Assembly: GCA_025361705.1 (NCBI GenBank)
Contig: JANYJW010000045.1
Coordinates: forward strand, 1 to 43,804
Origin: Gemmatimonas sp.
GTDB taxonomy: Bacteria > Gemmatimonadota > Gemmatimonadetes > Gemmatimonadales > Gemmatimonadaceae
Direction: 5' to 3'
Length of the DNA stretch: 43,804 nt
The position numbers and the translations under genes are program-made. This document shows positions 29,913 to 37,987 of this stretch, one piece after another. The notes below the pieces were generated by a model, which did not search any database, was not told where the DNA came from, and was given only the letters and a program-made list of their open reading frames with translations. Numbering within the stretch: the stretch's first letter is position 1; every line of letters begins with the position of its first letter.

Positions 29913-31898
29913 TTACGGCTTCTTGGCGTCGGCCGGGCGGCCCTTGATCGTCTCGCCGTCATCGAGGATGTGCGGCGTGATGAGGATGATGAGGTCCTGC
30001 TTGCGCTCAATCGTATCGGTCTCACTGAACAACCGTCCGATGATCGGCAGGCTGCTGAGGAACGGGATACCCGTGCGGTTCTTGGAGACCTGCGTCTGCG
30101 TGAGCCCGCCGATCACCACCGTTTCGCCGTCACCCACCAGCACTTCGTTCTTCGAGTTGCGCTTGTTGGTGTTCGGGCCGGCCGACGAGATCGTGATCAG
30201 CGCTTCCTGTGATGCCTTGACGGTGAGGTTCAGCATCCGGTTGGCCGTCACACGGGGAGTCACGGTGAGCGTGATGCCGATGTCCTTGGTCTGGATCTGC
30301 GGCGCCACCGAGTTGATCTGACCGGCCGGGACCGGGGGCGTCAGCAGGTACGAGAGCGTCGACCCCGAGAAGAGCTCCGCCTCGGTGTTGTCGAGCGTCG
30401 TGATGCTCGGCTCGGCCTGGATGTCACTGAGCTGCTCCTGCGACAAGGCGTCGAGGAACGACGTCAGGTTGAAGCCACCGATTGCCATGTTGTAGATGAG
30501 GCTCACGGCGGCGTCGCCCTTGTACTGGCGTCCCGCATTGGCAATGCCGCTGAACGCGTCGCCCGTGAGGTCCACGCGGAAGTCGCCGGGGACCACGGTG
30601 TTGTTGACGATGCGCGGGTTGAGCTTGTTCTGGAACGAGTTCGCCGTCCCGAGATCGTAACTGATGCCCAGCTTTTCGGTTCCCGTGCGGTCGACGGCGA
30701 TGATCTTCGCCTTGATCGCCACGAGCGGCGTGCGAACGTCGAGGTCCTTGATGAAGCCCATCACGTCGCTGAGGCGCGCCTGCGTCTCGGTGATGATGAG
30801 CGAGTTGGTCTTGTCGTCCGTGGCCACGGAGCCGCGACCGCAACCGGCCGAGGAGATGGCGGTGCCACCGCCGCTCGCGCCGCCGCCGGCATCCCCCGCG
30901 CCGCCGCCCGCGGCAACTGCCGCGGCAGCCCCGCCGCTGCCTGCAGCGCCGCCCTTGGCGCACCCGGCACTGAGCAGGCTGGTGATGGTCGTGGCCAGTG
31001 TCGACGCCTTGGCGTAGTTCACCGGCACGATCTGGCTGACCAGCGGCTCCGCCGCCTGGCGCGCCGACAGGTTCTGGTAGCTGTCCACCGTGATGATGCC
31101 CGTGCTGTCCTCGATGGCCGTGAGGCCCGCGGACTGCAGGATGGCGGCCAGCGCCACGTCCCACGGCTTGTCCTTGATTTCCATGAAGCCAATCTTGGCA
31201 TTCGCCACGCCGGCGCCGGCCACGATCGTCTTGTTGGCAAAGGTCGCAAACGACCCAATGACGTCACGGATTTCGGTGTCCTTTTCGTACGTCACCGTAA
31301 TGCGCGGCTGGTCGTAGGCGGGTGCCGACTTGTGGTTCACGGGTGCCTGCAGCTGCAGCGCAGTCTCGAGTCTGGGCTCAGGCGCCGGCGCATCGGCAAC
31401 GACGGCCGCCGCCGCCGATGCGGGCGCCAGCGCCACCGCATGCGTGCCCGCCACAGCGTTCTTCGACGGCTCTCCCAGATGCCACGCGGCAAACTGGTCG
31501 GGACCGCTGACGGCGACGCGCACATCGCGCTCGCCGCGCACCACCGAATAGTCGCGCGGCCCGTCGAGGTCGAGCACCAGACGCACGATCTCGGGCTTGT
31601 ACTGCGCCACCCGCACATTGGTGATGCCGCCGCGCGAGATCTTGTCATAGAAGCGCGCCGCCATGCCGAGCGTGGCACCGCGGAAGTCGAGGACGATGCG
31701 CCGCGGATTGTCGAGCGTGAAGTCGACAACGTCGACCGCCCCGTCGATGGCAACCACGACCTCGGCGCGCCCGGCCGCGGGCACCACGCTGAGTGCCGTC
31801 ACGGACGACGGTGCACGCGGCGTTTCCGTCGCGGTGGCGCGATGCGCGCCCACGGTCAGCGCGGCCGCGATCGCGGCCAGCTGGATGACTCGACTCAT
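29913..31898 (-). CDS. pilQ: Type IV pilus secretin PilQ
   Basis: PilQ forms the outer-membrane channel for the pilus. The 661-residue product has a signal peptide (1-23) and an AMIN-type domain (about 35-130) for peptidoglycan binding. The N0/STN-like domain (about 196-272) and an N1-type domain are followed by the secretin core (about 390-645), with VGDGETVVIGGLT and SSLPIIGRLFS. Between N1 halves, residues 311-357 are a Gly/Ala-rich insertion bounded by two cysteines (C313 and C353), which could form a disulfide-closed loop. The ATG overlaps the TGA of the pilP-like gene by 4 nt. It is the last gene of a pilM-N-O-P-Q run. Confidence 0.93.
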   Translation of the reverse strand: MSRVIQLAAIAAALTVGAHRATATETPRAPSSVTALSVVPAAGRAEVVVAIDGAVDVVDFTLDNPRRIVLDFRGATLGMAARFYDKISRGGITNVRVAQYKPEIVRLVLDLDGPRDYSVVRGERDVRVAVSGPDQFAAWHLGEPSKNAVAGTHAVALAPASAAAAVVADAPAPEPRLETALQLQAPVNHKSAPAYDQPRITVTYEKDTEIRDVIGSFATFANKTIVAGAGVANAKIGFMEIKDKPWDVALAAILQSAGLTAIEDSTGIITVDSYQNLSARQAAEPLVSQIVPVNYAKASTLATTITSLLSAGCAKGGAAGSGGAAAAVAAGGGAGDAGGGASGGGTAISSAGCGRGSVATDDKTNSLIITETQARLSDVMGFIKDLDVRTPLVAIKAKIIAVDRTGTEKLGISYDLGTANSFQNKLNPRIVNNTVVPGDFRVDLTGDAFSGIANAGRQYKGDAAVSLIYNMAIGGFNLTSFLDALSQEQLSDIQAEPSITTLDNTEAELFSGSTLSYLLTPPVPAGQINSVAPQIQTKDIGITLTVTPRVTANRMLNLTVKASQEALITISSAGPNTNKRNSKNEVLVGDGETVVIGGLTQTQVSKNRTGIPFLSSLPIIGRLFSETDTIERKQDLIILITPHILDDGETIKGRPADAKKP

Positions 31899-32545
31899 GG
31901 GTTCCCCTTGGTCTGCTGGGTCTGCTTCACATTCAGCTTCAGCGTTTCCTGCCTGCTGAAACCGTACTCTTCGATGGTCAGGACAACTTCCTGCTGCTTG
32001 ATCTGCGACACGCGGGCGCGGCCGAGGACCTGGCCGAGTCGCGCGCGGTACTGCTGCTGCGTGCTCACGTCGCGGAGCACCACCACCGAGTTGCGTCCGC
32101 TGGCGTCGAAAATGATGCCCACGACGCGGAGGTCGGCCACGAGCGGACGGATCTCACCCGTCTCGATGGGTGACGCAAACGGGTCGCGGCGTCCGGTGCT
32201 CACATAGGCAAAGACTTCGCGCTCAAAGGTCACCTTGGACGAGTCGCCGGATGCAGACTGCGACCTGCCAGCCGACCCGGTGGCTGGCATCCGTGCCGGC
32301 ACGGCCTTGGCCTGCGTCGCGGGCGCCTTGGTGCCCACGGCCGCGGGGGCCGCAGCAGGCGCCTTGAACGGCGACTTCACGGGCGCTGGCTTGGCTTCCT
32401 GGTTCATCGCGGCGGTCTGCGCATTGGTCACGTCGGCGGCCTTGCGCGCCTGCTCGATGGGCTTGCTGATGGACGGCGGCATCTGCGCCGACGCGATGTG
32501 CGCGCCGGCCGCGAGCGCCGCCATAATGGCGAAGCGTCGCATCAT
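31895..32545 (-). CDS. pilP: Type IV pilus PilP-like lipoprotein-type assembly protein
   Basis: This 216-residue protein fills the PilP position. It has a signal sequence (about 1-20, ending ASAQ), an Ala/Pro/Lys-rich linker (about 45-95) and a compact beta domain (about 105-200) with FAYVSTGRRDPFASP, RVVGIIFDASGRNSVVVL and YRARLGQVLG. The RDPF motif and the position between pilO and pilQ identify it. There is no lipobox cysteine, so it is probably a periplasmic protein rather than a lipoprotein. It would couple PilNO to PilQ. Both ends overlap neighbours by 4 nt (ATGA), so translation is coupled throughout. Confidence 0.82.
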   Translation of the reverse strand: MMRRFAIMAALAAGAHIASAQMPPSISKPIEQARKAADVTNAQTAAMNQEAKPAPVKSPFKAPAAAPAAVGTKAPATQAKAVPARMPATGSAGRSQSASGDSSKVTFEREVFAYVSTGRRDPFASPIETGEIRPLVADLRVVGIIFDASGRNSVVVLRDVSTQQQYRARLGQVLGRARVSQIKQQEVVLTIEEYGFSRQETLKLNVKQTQQTKGNP

Positions 32546-33168
32546 CCCTTCCTCGGCGGCTTGGCCGGCCGCGGCGCGCCGTTGTCAGTCGCGGTCTTCA
32601 CGGCATAGGTCTGGATCACGAAGTTCGCTGTCAGGACCACGCGGTTCGGCGTGACGTTCTTGCCGCCGGGTGCGGCAGACGCCGAGAGCTGGAGGCCAAA
32701 CGGCGCCACAATGCGCGTCATCGACGCGATGCCGGTGAGCAATTCGCCGATCTGATGGTAGTCGCCGGTGGCGCGCAGCTTGTAGCGATACGTGTCGAAC
32801 TGCTCGCCGCGAATCGGCTCTTCGGGTTCAATCGTGTTGATCTCGAGCCCGACGCGGCGCGCCGCTGTCGACACCTGGTCGACCAGCGCCGACACTTCAT
32901 TGCCCGCGGGTACGAGCGAACGCATCAACTCGAGGTTCGACCGCAGACGCTGCGACTCGGCACGAATGGTCGCCACCGACCCGCGGGCCAGCTGCGCCTT
33001 GGCGCGCTGATTGCCCGCATCGAGCGAGTCGACATGCGTGGCGACGAAGCCGATGGTTTCCTGCTTGGGCGCGAAGGCGAAGTACCAGTACAACCCGCCG
33101 CCCACCAGCCCGAGAAAGGCGATGAGAAAGAGCGTCTGGTCACGCTGGTTGCTGGGAAGCAGGGCCAT
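32542..33168 (-). CDS. pilO: Type IV pilus inner-membrane assembly protein PilO
   Basis: PilO pairs with PilN to form the inner-membrane alignment complex. The 208-residue product has a short cytoplasmic N-terminus, one membrane helix (about 12-32, TLFLIAFLGLVGGGLYWYFAF), a coiled-coil region (about 45-85) and a ferredoxin-like periplasmic domain. The C-terminal SLTRIVAPFG-type strand and the TANFVIQTYAV ending fit the family. The C-terminus is Pro/Lys-rich. Its stop overlaps the pilP start by 4 nt. The pilN stop is 3 nt upstream of the pilO start. Confidence 0.9.
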   Translation of the reverse strand: MALLPSNQRDQTLFLIAFLGLVGGGLYWYFAFAPKQETIGFVATHVDSLDAGNQRAKAQLARGSVATIRAESQRLRSNLELMRSLVPAGNEVSALVDQVSTAARRVGLEINTIEPEEPIRGEQFDTYRYKLRATGDYHQIGELLTGIASMTRIVAPFGLQLSASAAPGGKNVTPNRVVLTANFVIQTYAVKTATDNGAPRPAKPPRKG

Positions 33169-33171
33169 GGG

Positions 33172-33915
33172 CTACCTCACCGACACGGTGAACGGGACGG
33201 TACGCAGCACCGAGGCGTCGGGCTTCTGATATTGCATGTCGAGGCGGAACTCCGTCGTCTCCTTGCCCTGCTGCATCACCACGTCGCTGCGCACCAGCGT
33301 CACGTTCTGCAGGAACGGCGACGCTTCGAGCGCTTTCCAGAAGCGCGTGAGCGCCTGGATGTCGACCGTGTTGCCCACGACCTGCATGGTGAGGACGTTG
33401 TCATCGGGCGCCCCGGCCGGCCTCGGCTTGTCGCCGGGCTTCTTGGGCGCGGCCTTGGCCACACCCGCCTGCACTTCGGGCGAGTCGTTGGACACGGCGC
33501 TCGTTTGCGTCACCGAGCGCAGCCAGACATACGGCGGCAACGCGCGGCTGATTTCGTCGAGCACGTGCGGCCAGACGAGCCGGGTGCCGTCGATGGCCGA
33601 GATCACGGCGATCTGGCGCTGTACCGAGTCGCGCTGCGCCTCGGCCTTGGAGCGCTCGAGGATCACGGCGGAGTAGCGTGTGGAATCCTGCACCGCCTTC
33701 TGTTCGCGCTCGGTGAGCGACTTTTCGCGGCGCGACTGGTACGTCCACATGCCGACGATGGAGAGGATGCCAAGCACCACGCCCGCGACGGCGCCGAGCA
33801 GCCATGGGTCGCGCACGCGCGACGCGAGGTCCTTGAACGTCTCGCCAAGGTTGACGGACGGTCCACGACTCCGCGCCTTCTTTCGCGCGCCTGGCAGCAG
33901 GTTGATTTCAATCAT
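33172..33915 (-). CDS. pilN: Type IV pilus inner-membrane assembly protein PilN
   Basis: The product has 247 residues. The N-terminal MIEINLLPGARKK is the short peptide that PilN inserts into the cytoplasmic PilM, as known for the family. A membrane helix (about 37-58) is followed by a coiled coil rich in Glu, Lys and Arg (about 60-100) and a periplasmic domain. LPPYVWLRSVTQTS and NTVDIQALTRFWKALEASPF are recognisable. A Pro/Lys-rich stretch (about 155-168) is a loop inside that domain. It is 25 bp downstream of pilM and 3 bp before pilO. Confidence 0.92.
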   Translation of the reverse strand: MIEINLLPGARKKARSRGPSVNLGETFKDLASRVRDPWLLGAVAGVVLGILSIVGMWTYQSRREKSLTEREQKAVQDSTRYSAVILERSKAEAQRDSVQRQIAVISAIDGTRLVWPHVLDEISRALPPYVWLRSVTQTSAVSNDSPEVQAGVAKAAPKKPGDKPRPAGAPDDNVLTMQVVGNTVDIQALTRFWKALEASPFLQNVTLVRSDVVMQQGKETTEFRLDMQYQKPDASVLRTVPFTVSVR

Positions 33916-33940
33916 GATGCGCTCGTGGCCCCGGTGGCGG

Positions 33941-34984
33941 TCAGGCGGGCTGGCGCAGCGCCAGGCCGATGGGGAGCATCAGCAATGGCGCTACTTCGTC
34001 CGTGACGAGCGACTCGAAAGCCCCGTCACGAACCCGCAGGTTGGCCAACGGATTGGCATGCTCCACCTGCACGCGCAACCGCGCCGCGAGCACGTCGGAG
34101 AGCCCGGGAATGCGGGAGCCGCCGCCGCACACGTACACCGCCCGCATGGGCGCGGCGTTGCGCGACGACGAGGCCAGGAAGGCGGCCGCGCGCTCGATGC
34201 CGACGGCGATTTCCTCGCCGCGCCCCTCGAGCACCGCGTCGAGGTGCGGCGAGCGGTCGTATCCTTCGAGCAGCTTCGCCGCCTCCTCGGTGCCAAGGCC
34301 GCGCTCGCGCTGCAGATCCTCGCGGAACCGCCGCGTGCCCACCGTGATGTCCCGGGTGAGGATCGGCACGCCTTCGTCGAGGATGTTGATGTTGGTCACT
34401 TCGTGGCCGATGTTGACGAGGCCCACGACCCCCTGCATGGCGTCAGGGTAGCTGAGCTCGAAGGCATTGTGCAAGGCAAAGGCGTCGACGTCGACGACGC
34501 TCGGGTTGAGCCCGGCGTCGGCGAGCAGCCGCAGCTTGGCCTCGACCAGCTCGCGCTTGGCTGCCACCAGCAGCACGCTCATCTCCACGCCGTCGGCGTC
34601 AGGATCGAGAATCTGGAAGTCGAGTTCCACCGACTCCATGTCGAACGGCACGTGCTGTTCCGCTTCCCAGCGCATCAGCTCGCGTGCCTGCTGCTCCTTG
34701 ACGCGTTCAATCTGGATCTTCTTGATGATGACATCGCGGCCGCCGACGGCGGTCACCACGTCCTTGGTCATGACGCCGGCCGCCTGCATGGTGGCCTGCA
34801 CCGCGTCGGCGACAATCTGCGGATCCATCACCTCGCCCTCGACGATCGCGTCGGCGAGCAGCGGGGTGATGGCCACCTTGATCAGTTCGGGTTCGCCACG
34901 GGAATGGTCAATCACGGCCACCTTGACGAGGCCGGATCCGATGTCGAGTCCTACTGAGGTCTTCTTGCGACCGAAGAGCGCCAT
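33941..34984 (-). CDS. pilM: Type IV pilus actin-like ATPase PilM
   Basis: PilM is the cytoplasmic actin-fold protein that binds PilN. The 347-residue product begins MALFGRKKTSVGLDIGSGLVKV, with the phosphate-1 loop DIGSGLVK at about 14-21. The adenosine-side GVVGLVNIGHEVTNINI and VYVCGGGSRIPGL motifs follow. The residues VGGRDVIIKKIQI and EAEQHVPFDMESV are typical of PilM. ATG 34984 matches the family start; upstream codons do not. No Shine-Dalgarno sequence is clear. It is first in the pilMNOPQ operon, whose promoter must be in the 281-bp gap upstream. Confidence 0.94.
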   Translation of the reverse strand: MALFGRKKTSVGLDIGSGLVKVAVIDHSRGEPELIKVAITPLLADAIVEGEVMDPQIVADAVQATMQAAGVMTKDVVTAVGGRDVIIKKIQIERVKEQQARELMRWEAEQHVPFDMESVELDFQILDPDADGVEMSVLLVAAKRELVEAKLRLLADAGLNPSVVDVDAFALHNAFELSYPDAMQGVVGLVNIGHEVTNINILDEGVPILTRDITVGTRRFREDLQRERGLGTEEAAKLLEGYDRSPHLDAVLEGRGEEIAVGIERAAAFLASSSRNAAPMRAVYVCGGGSRIPGLSDVLAARLRVQVEHANPLANLRVRDGAFESLVTDEVAPLLMLPIGLALRQPA

Positions 34985-35265
34985 CTGCGAGCCGGCCCTC
35001 AGGCGATGAGTGCGGCCAGGCATCCGCGCATTACGCGGCGTCCTGACGGAAAACGACATGGTGGCGTGCCGGAACCGCAAAGTTGCAGACGGAAACGGTA
35101 CGCGGTCAATAGTAGTGACTGACGCAAGTTGCCGATGGGGCATGACATGACGTCCACCCGGCGACCTGCCGCGTCACCCGGATGGCTCCGGCATGATGCG
35201 CCGTGCCAACAGGGTTCCGCCCCATTATCACGAGCGGAGGGGGACGGAGGTAACACCACGGGGTG
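34985..35265. other. Gap upstream of pilM
   Basis: This 281-bp gap separates pilM from the minor pilin genes on the same strand. It should hold the pilM promoter. A TTGACC hexamer (35109 to 35104, minus strand) is a possible -35 box, but no convincing -10 box lies at 16-18 bp. A TTGGCACGGC string (minus strand) resembles a sigma-54 -24 element but lacks a -12 element at the right spacing. No gene is seen. Confidence 0.5.
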
Positions 35266-35715
35266 CTACGGCAGCGGCACGCGCACCCATCCGGCACCGC
35301 CGGCCACCATCCAACGCGCCACTCCCAGGGAGTCAACATGCGGGGTAACCAGCGCACGGTGCAGCGCCCGGGCGACGCCGGCGTGCATAGGAGCCTGCGC
35401 CTCGATCTCCACCGTGGCATAGGGCGACACCGCGCCCATCAGCCGCCACGCGGCGCGTGCGGTCCCCGCGGCGGTAACGCCGCCCGCCATAAAAACGCCG
35501 ACCCGGATGCCTGCCACACGCGTGCTGTCCGCCGGCTCGTCGAGCACGGCGGCCTGGGCGCTCGCCACCGAAACGGCAAGGTCGGCCCGCGCAAGTTCGA
35601 GGGCAGCCTGGCGGGTCGCCAACAGCGCCCGTTGGGCGCCCACGGCCACCACCATCGACATGATCACCAGGGCGCCCAGCACGGCCGCCAGCGCAAACGC
35701 GGGCCGCCGCGTCAC
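35266..35715 (-). CDS. PilX-like minor pilus protein
   Basis: The 149-residue product begins with TRRPAFALAAVLGALVIMSMVVAVGAQRAL, a single N-terminal hydrophobic helix as in PilX-type minor pilins that lack a strict class III prepilin motif. The remainder is Ala/Val-rich with no recognised domain. GTG 35715 overlaps the TGA of the pilW-like gene by 4 nt, fixing the start. It is the last gene of the pilV-pilW-pilX-like run. Its likely role is priming pilus assembly, inferred from position. Confidence 0.6.
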   Translation of the reverse strand: MTRRPAFALAAVLGALVIMSMVVAVGAQRALLATRQAALELARADLAVSVASAQAAVLDEPADSTRVAGIRVGVFMAGGVTAAGTARAAWRLMGAVSPYATVEIEAQAPMHAGVARALHRALVTPHVDSLGVARWMVAGGAGWVRVPLP

Positions 35716-36467
35716 GGGATCCCTCCCATGGGAATGCGCGCCATCATGCCCGACCTGCGCCCATTGATGCCGGCGCGCACGCTGACGTCGAGGGCGATGG
35801 GCCGCCCGTCGCGCCCGGCAACCAGCGCGAGGCGCCATCCCCCCTGGGCAGCGGCGAGCAACGGCCCGGCGATAGGCTGTGCCGACCCGCAGCCGGGGAG
35901 GCAGCTCCGCTCGCCCAGCCACCAGGTGCCGTCACCGGCACGATACGCGACGTAGCGGACCACACGCCACACGCGCACCGGAAGCAGCATCACCGCCACC
36001 GTGGCTGGCGGCGCCGCAGCGAGCGTGAGCCGGATCGCGCCGGCAGGACACCGCGCCGACGCATGTTGCGTCCCGGTTGCGGTAATGGCGGTGCGCCACT
36101 CCCGCCCGGCCAGCGTGTCGAGGACGGCCACGGAATCACCGACCCTCGCCGGGCTCCACCAAACGATGGAGGATGGCAGGTAGAGGCGCGTGGTCGCCAC
36201 GTCGCACGCCACCGCAAACGCGCGCAGCGATGCGAGTTCGATGGCCGTGTCGCCCAGCACACCGACATGTCCATCGGCATGCCCCAATTCGGCGCGCACA
36301 ATCGCGTGGACGTCGCGAACGATCTCGTCCGCCTGTGTCTGTGCGGCTCGGTCGCGCTGCAGGCGCACATGCAGCACCAGGGAACGGGCAGCGGTGGCCA
36401 TCACCACTCCCGAGAGGGCGAGGGTCACGAGCAGCTCTGCCAGGCCCGTGCCACGTCGCGTCGTCAT
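35712..36467 (-). CDS. PilW-like minor pilin
   Basis: From ATG 36467 the product has 251 residues. The N-terminus is MTTRRGTGLAELLVTLALSG. Cleavage after Gly6 would leave T7 with Glu at mature position 5, as in type IV prepilins. The helix continues to about residue 32, followed by a globular part. It contains cysteines in VACDVATT, SARCPAG and RSCLPGCGSAQ that could form disulfides. The ATG overlaps the pilV-like TGA by 4 nt. It resembles PilW/GspJ-type minor pilins in size and place. Confidence 0.75.
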   Translation of the reverse strand: MTTRRGTGLAELLVTLALSGVVMATAARSLVLHVRLQRDRAAQTQADEIVRDVHAIVRAELGHADGHVGVLGDTAIELASLRAFAVACDVATTRLYLPSSIVWWSPARVGDSVAVLDTLAGREWRTAITATGTQHASARCPAGAIRLTLAAAPPATVAVMLLPVRVWRVVRYVAYRAGDGTWWLGERSCLPGCGSAQPIAGPLLAAAQGGWRLALVAGRDGRPIALDVSVRAGINGRRSGMMARIPMGGIP

Positions 36468-36811
36468 GGATTGCACGCGATGGTTGCCGCGATGGCGTGA
36501 GCGATCGATGGCCGCGACGGCACGACCGTGGAATCGGCGAATCGGACGCGTCGTCCCTCGGGGACCGTCGACCAACGCTCCTGCACGCCCTGGAACGTCG
36601 CCACGCCGGAGTGCGGAGCGCCATCGCAGGGCTCGGCGACCACCGAGTCCAGGCGAGCCGTCGTCACCGCGGCCACGGCACGCCGCAACTGCGTGTCATG
36701 GTCCAGCCGCGCCACGGCGCCGGCGGCACGCGCATAAGCCGCCAGCCCGACCGCAAGGAGGACGAGCGCGGTAAGCAGTTCGACGAGCGAGAATCCACGG
36801 CGGTGCGGCAT
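36464..36811 (-). CDS. PilV-like minor pilin
   Basis: The 115-residue prepilin-like protein starts MPHRRGFSLVELLTALVLLA, a canonical class III signal with cleavage after Gly6 and Glu at position 5 of the mature part. The rest is a short globular domain with VAEPCDGAPHSG and IAATIACNP, two cysteines that may pair. The small size and position ahead of the PilW-like gene fit PilV/GspI-type minor pilins. The next gene starts within its stop codon. The promoter is in the 117-bp gap that also holds the pilA terminator. Confidence 0.78.
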   Translation of the reverse strand: MPHRRGFSLVELLTALVLLAVGLAAYARAAGAVARLDHDTQLRRAVAAVTTARLDSVVAEPCDGAPHSGVATFQGVQERWSTVPEGRRVRFADSTVVPSRPSIAHAIAATIACNP

Positions 36812-36879
36812 GCGGCCATGGTAGGAGCCGCTCGACCAGACGCGTCACCGTTTTGCGGCGGGTGACATCGAAAACACAC

Positions 36880-36907
36880 GATGGGCCGGGATCGCTCCCG
36901 GCCCATC
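36880..36907 (-). terminator. Terminator of the first pilin gene
   Basis: GATGGGCCGGGA (36880-36891) and TCCCGGCCCATC (36896-36907) form a perfect 12-bp stem with a TCGC loop. On the minus strand the hairpin is followed, after five bases, by TTTT. It separates the pilin gene from the minor pilin genes. Confidence 0.8.
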
Positions 36908-36928
36908 CCTTACCAGCAGGTGCTCAGG

Positions 36929-37303
36929 TCAGTTGCAGACCGGCTCGCCTTCATTGGTCGCCGTGCCGCCCACCGTGATGGCGCAGGTCTTGGCGGTCGA
37001 CTGGTGGCGCGCCGTGGCACCCCAACCGGTCGTCGTTACCGTGCCCATCGTCACCGTCACGCCGCTCGAGGCCTTGTAGTTCGTGCCCATCGCCGAGATG
37101 GACCCGGCGTACGAGCTGTTGTTATCCGAGAAGTACGCTTCCTGCGCCGTCACGAGATTGCGGAGGTCGGACTTCATCGAGGCCACGTAGGCCTTTTCCT
37201 TCGTGTTGGCAAACTTCGGGATCGCGATCGCGGCCAGGATGCCGATGATGACGACGACGATCAGCAGCTCGATAAGCGTGAAGCCCTTGCGGTTTGACAT
37301 CAT
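36929..37303 (-). CDS. Type IV major pilin, copy 1
   Basis: The 124-residue prepilin begins MMSNRKGFTLIELLIVVVII. The signal is cut after Gly7, leaving Phe as mature residue 1 and Glu at position 5. The N-terminal helix is followed by a small globular domain. Cys107 and Cys123 likely form the C-terminal disulfide loop. AGGAG lies 7 nt before the ATG. It differs from the second copy (37487-37861) at seven residues: 3, 5, 91, 95, 99, 108 and 110. No sigma-54 promoter is seen upstream, so it may be expressed by another promoter or by read-through past the hairpin at 37428-37462. Confidence 0.93.
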   Translation of the reverse strand: MMSNRKGFTLIELLIVVVIIGILAAIAIPKFANTKEKAYVASMKSDLRNLVTAQEAYFSDNNSSYAGSISAMGTNYKASSGVTVTMGTVTTTGWGATARHQSTAKTCAITVGGTATNEGEPVCN

Positions 37304-37427
37304 GGAACGCTCCTGTAGTGGGGGGTGGGGAAACCAAGGACGTACTGAGCGGTGCCGGCTGCTGCAATAGAAACGCTGCAGCTCGATGACCGCGTATCAC
37401 GAGAGCAACCCGACTTCGCTCCCTGAA

Positions 37428-37462
37428 GGGCCCGGCAGGCCAACCTGTAGCGTGCCGGGCCC
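37428..37462 (-). terminator. Hairpin between the two pilin genes
   Basis: GGGCCCGGCA (37428-37437) and TGCCGGGCCC (37453-37462) form a perfect 10-bp stem with a 15-base loop. It follows the second pilin on the minus strand. The flanking T content is weak, so read-through into the first copy is possible. Confidence 0.6.
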
Positions 37463-37486
37463 ATCGAATCTGTCAGAGCGCTACGG

Positions 37487-37861
37487 TCAGTTGCAGACCG
37501 GCTCGCCTTCGTTGGTCGCCGTGCCGCCCACCGAGATGCCGCAGGTCTTGGCAGTCGACTGGTGGCCAGCCGTCGCGGCCCAGCCCGTCGCCGTCACGGT
37601 GCCCATCGTGACCGTCACGCCGCTCGACGCCTTGTAGTTCGTGCCCATCGCCGAGATGGACCCGGCGTACGAGCTGTTGTTATCCGAGAAATACGCTTCC
37701 TGCGCCGTCACGAGATTGCGGAGGTCGGACTTCATCGAGGCCACGTAGGCCTTTTCCTTCGTGTTGGCGAACTTCGGGATCGCGATCGCGGCCAGGATGC
37801 CGATGATGACGACGACGATCAGCAGCTCGATAAGCGTGAAGCCCTTCTTGTTGGTCATCAT
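37487..37861 (-). CDS. Type IV major pilin, copy 2
   Basis: The 124-residue prepilin starts MMTNKKGFTLIELLIVVVII and is nearly identical to the copy at 36929-37303 (117 of 124 residues). The signal, Glu5 of the mature part and the Cys107/Cys123 pair are preserved. A GGAG sits 10 nt before the ATG at 37861. A near-perfect sigma-54 promoter lies about 85 nt upstream, suggesting this is the main regulated pilin gene. The two copies are in direct repeat with a 558-bp offset. The differences fall in the signal peptide and in the C-terminal surface region. Confidence 0.94.
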   Translation of the reverse strand: MMTNKKGFTLIELLIVVVIIGILAAIAIPKFANTKEKAYVASMKSDLRNLVTAQEAYFSDNNSSYAGSISAMGTNYKASSGVTVTMGTVTATGWAATAGHQSTAKTCGISVGGTATNEGEPVCN

Positions 37862-37945
37862 GGTGTGCAGTCTCCAGCGCGATGCGCTTTCGTGGAATGC
37901 GCCGACGCCGGCGCGGAGGTTCCCCGTGTTCGGTGGCTAGAGGAA

Positions 37946-37960
37946 GCAATTGCCTTGCCA
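37946..37960 (-). promoter_or_regulatory. Sigma-54 (-24/-12) promoter of pilin copy 2
   Basis: TGGCAAGGCAATTGC on the minus strand matches the consensus TGGCACG-N4-TTGC at every conserved position except one (A for C), with exact GG-to-GC spacing, and a T follows TTGC. The predicted start point is near 37934, giving a leader of about 73 nt. Confidence 0.75.
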
Positions 37961-37972
37961 CGGCCATTATCG

Positions 37973-37987
37973 CAACGCAATGCGTTG
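37973..37987. promoter_or_regulatory. Palindrome upstream of the sigma-54 promoter
   Basis: CAACGCA and TGCGTTG flank a central A. The dyad lies just upstream of the -24 element. It could be a binding site for an enhancer-binding protein or a repressor. Confidence 0.4.

Noticed and set aside
35196-35220. TTGGCACGGC string as a sigma-54 promoter of pilM.
   Set aside because: The -24 half is perfect, but no TTGC-like -12 half occurs at the required spacing.
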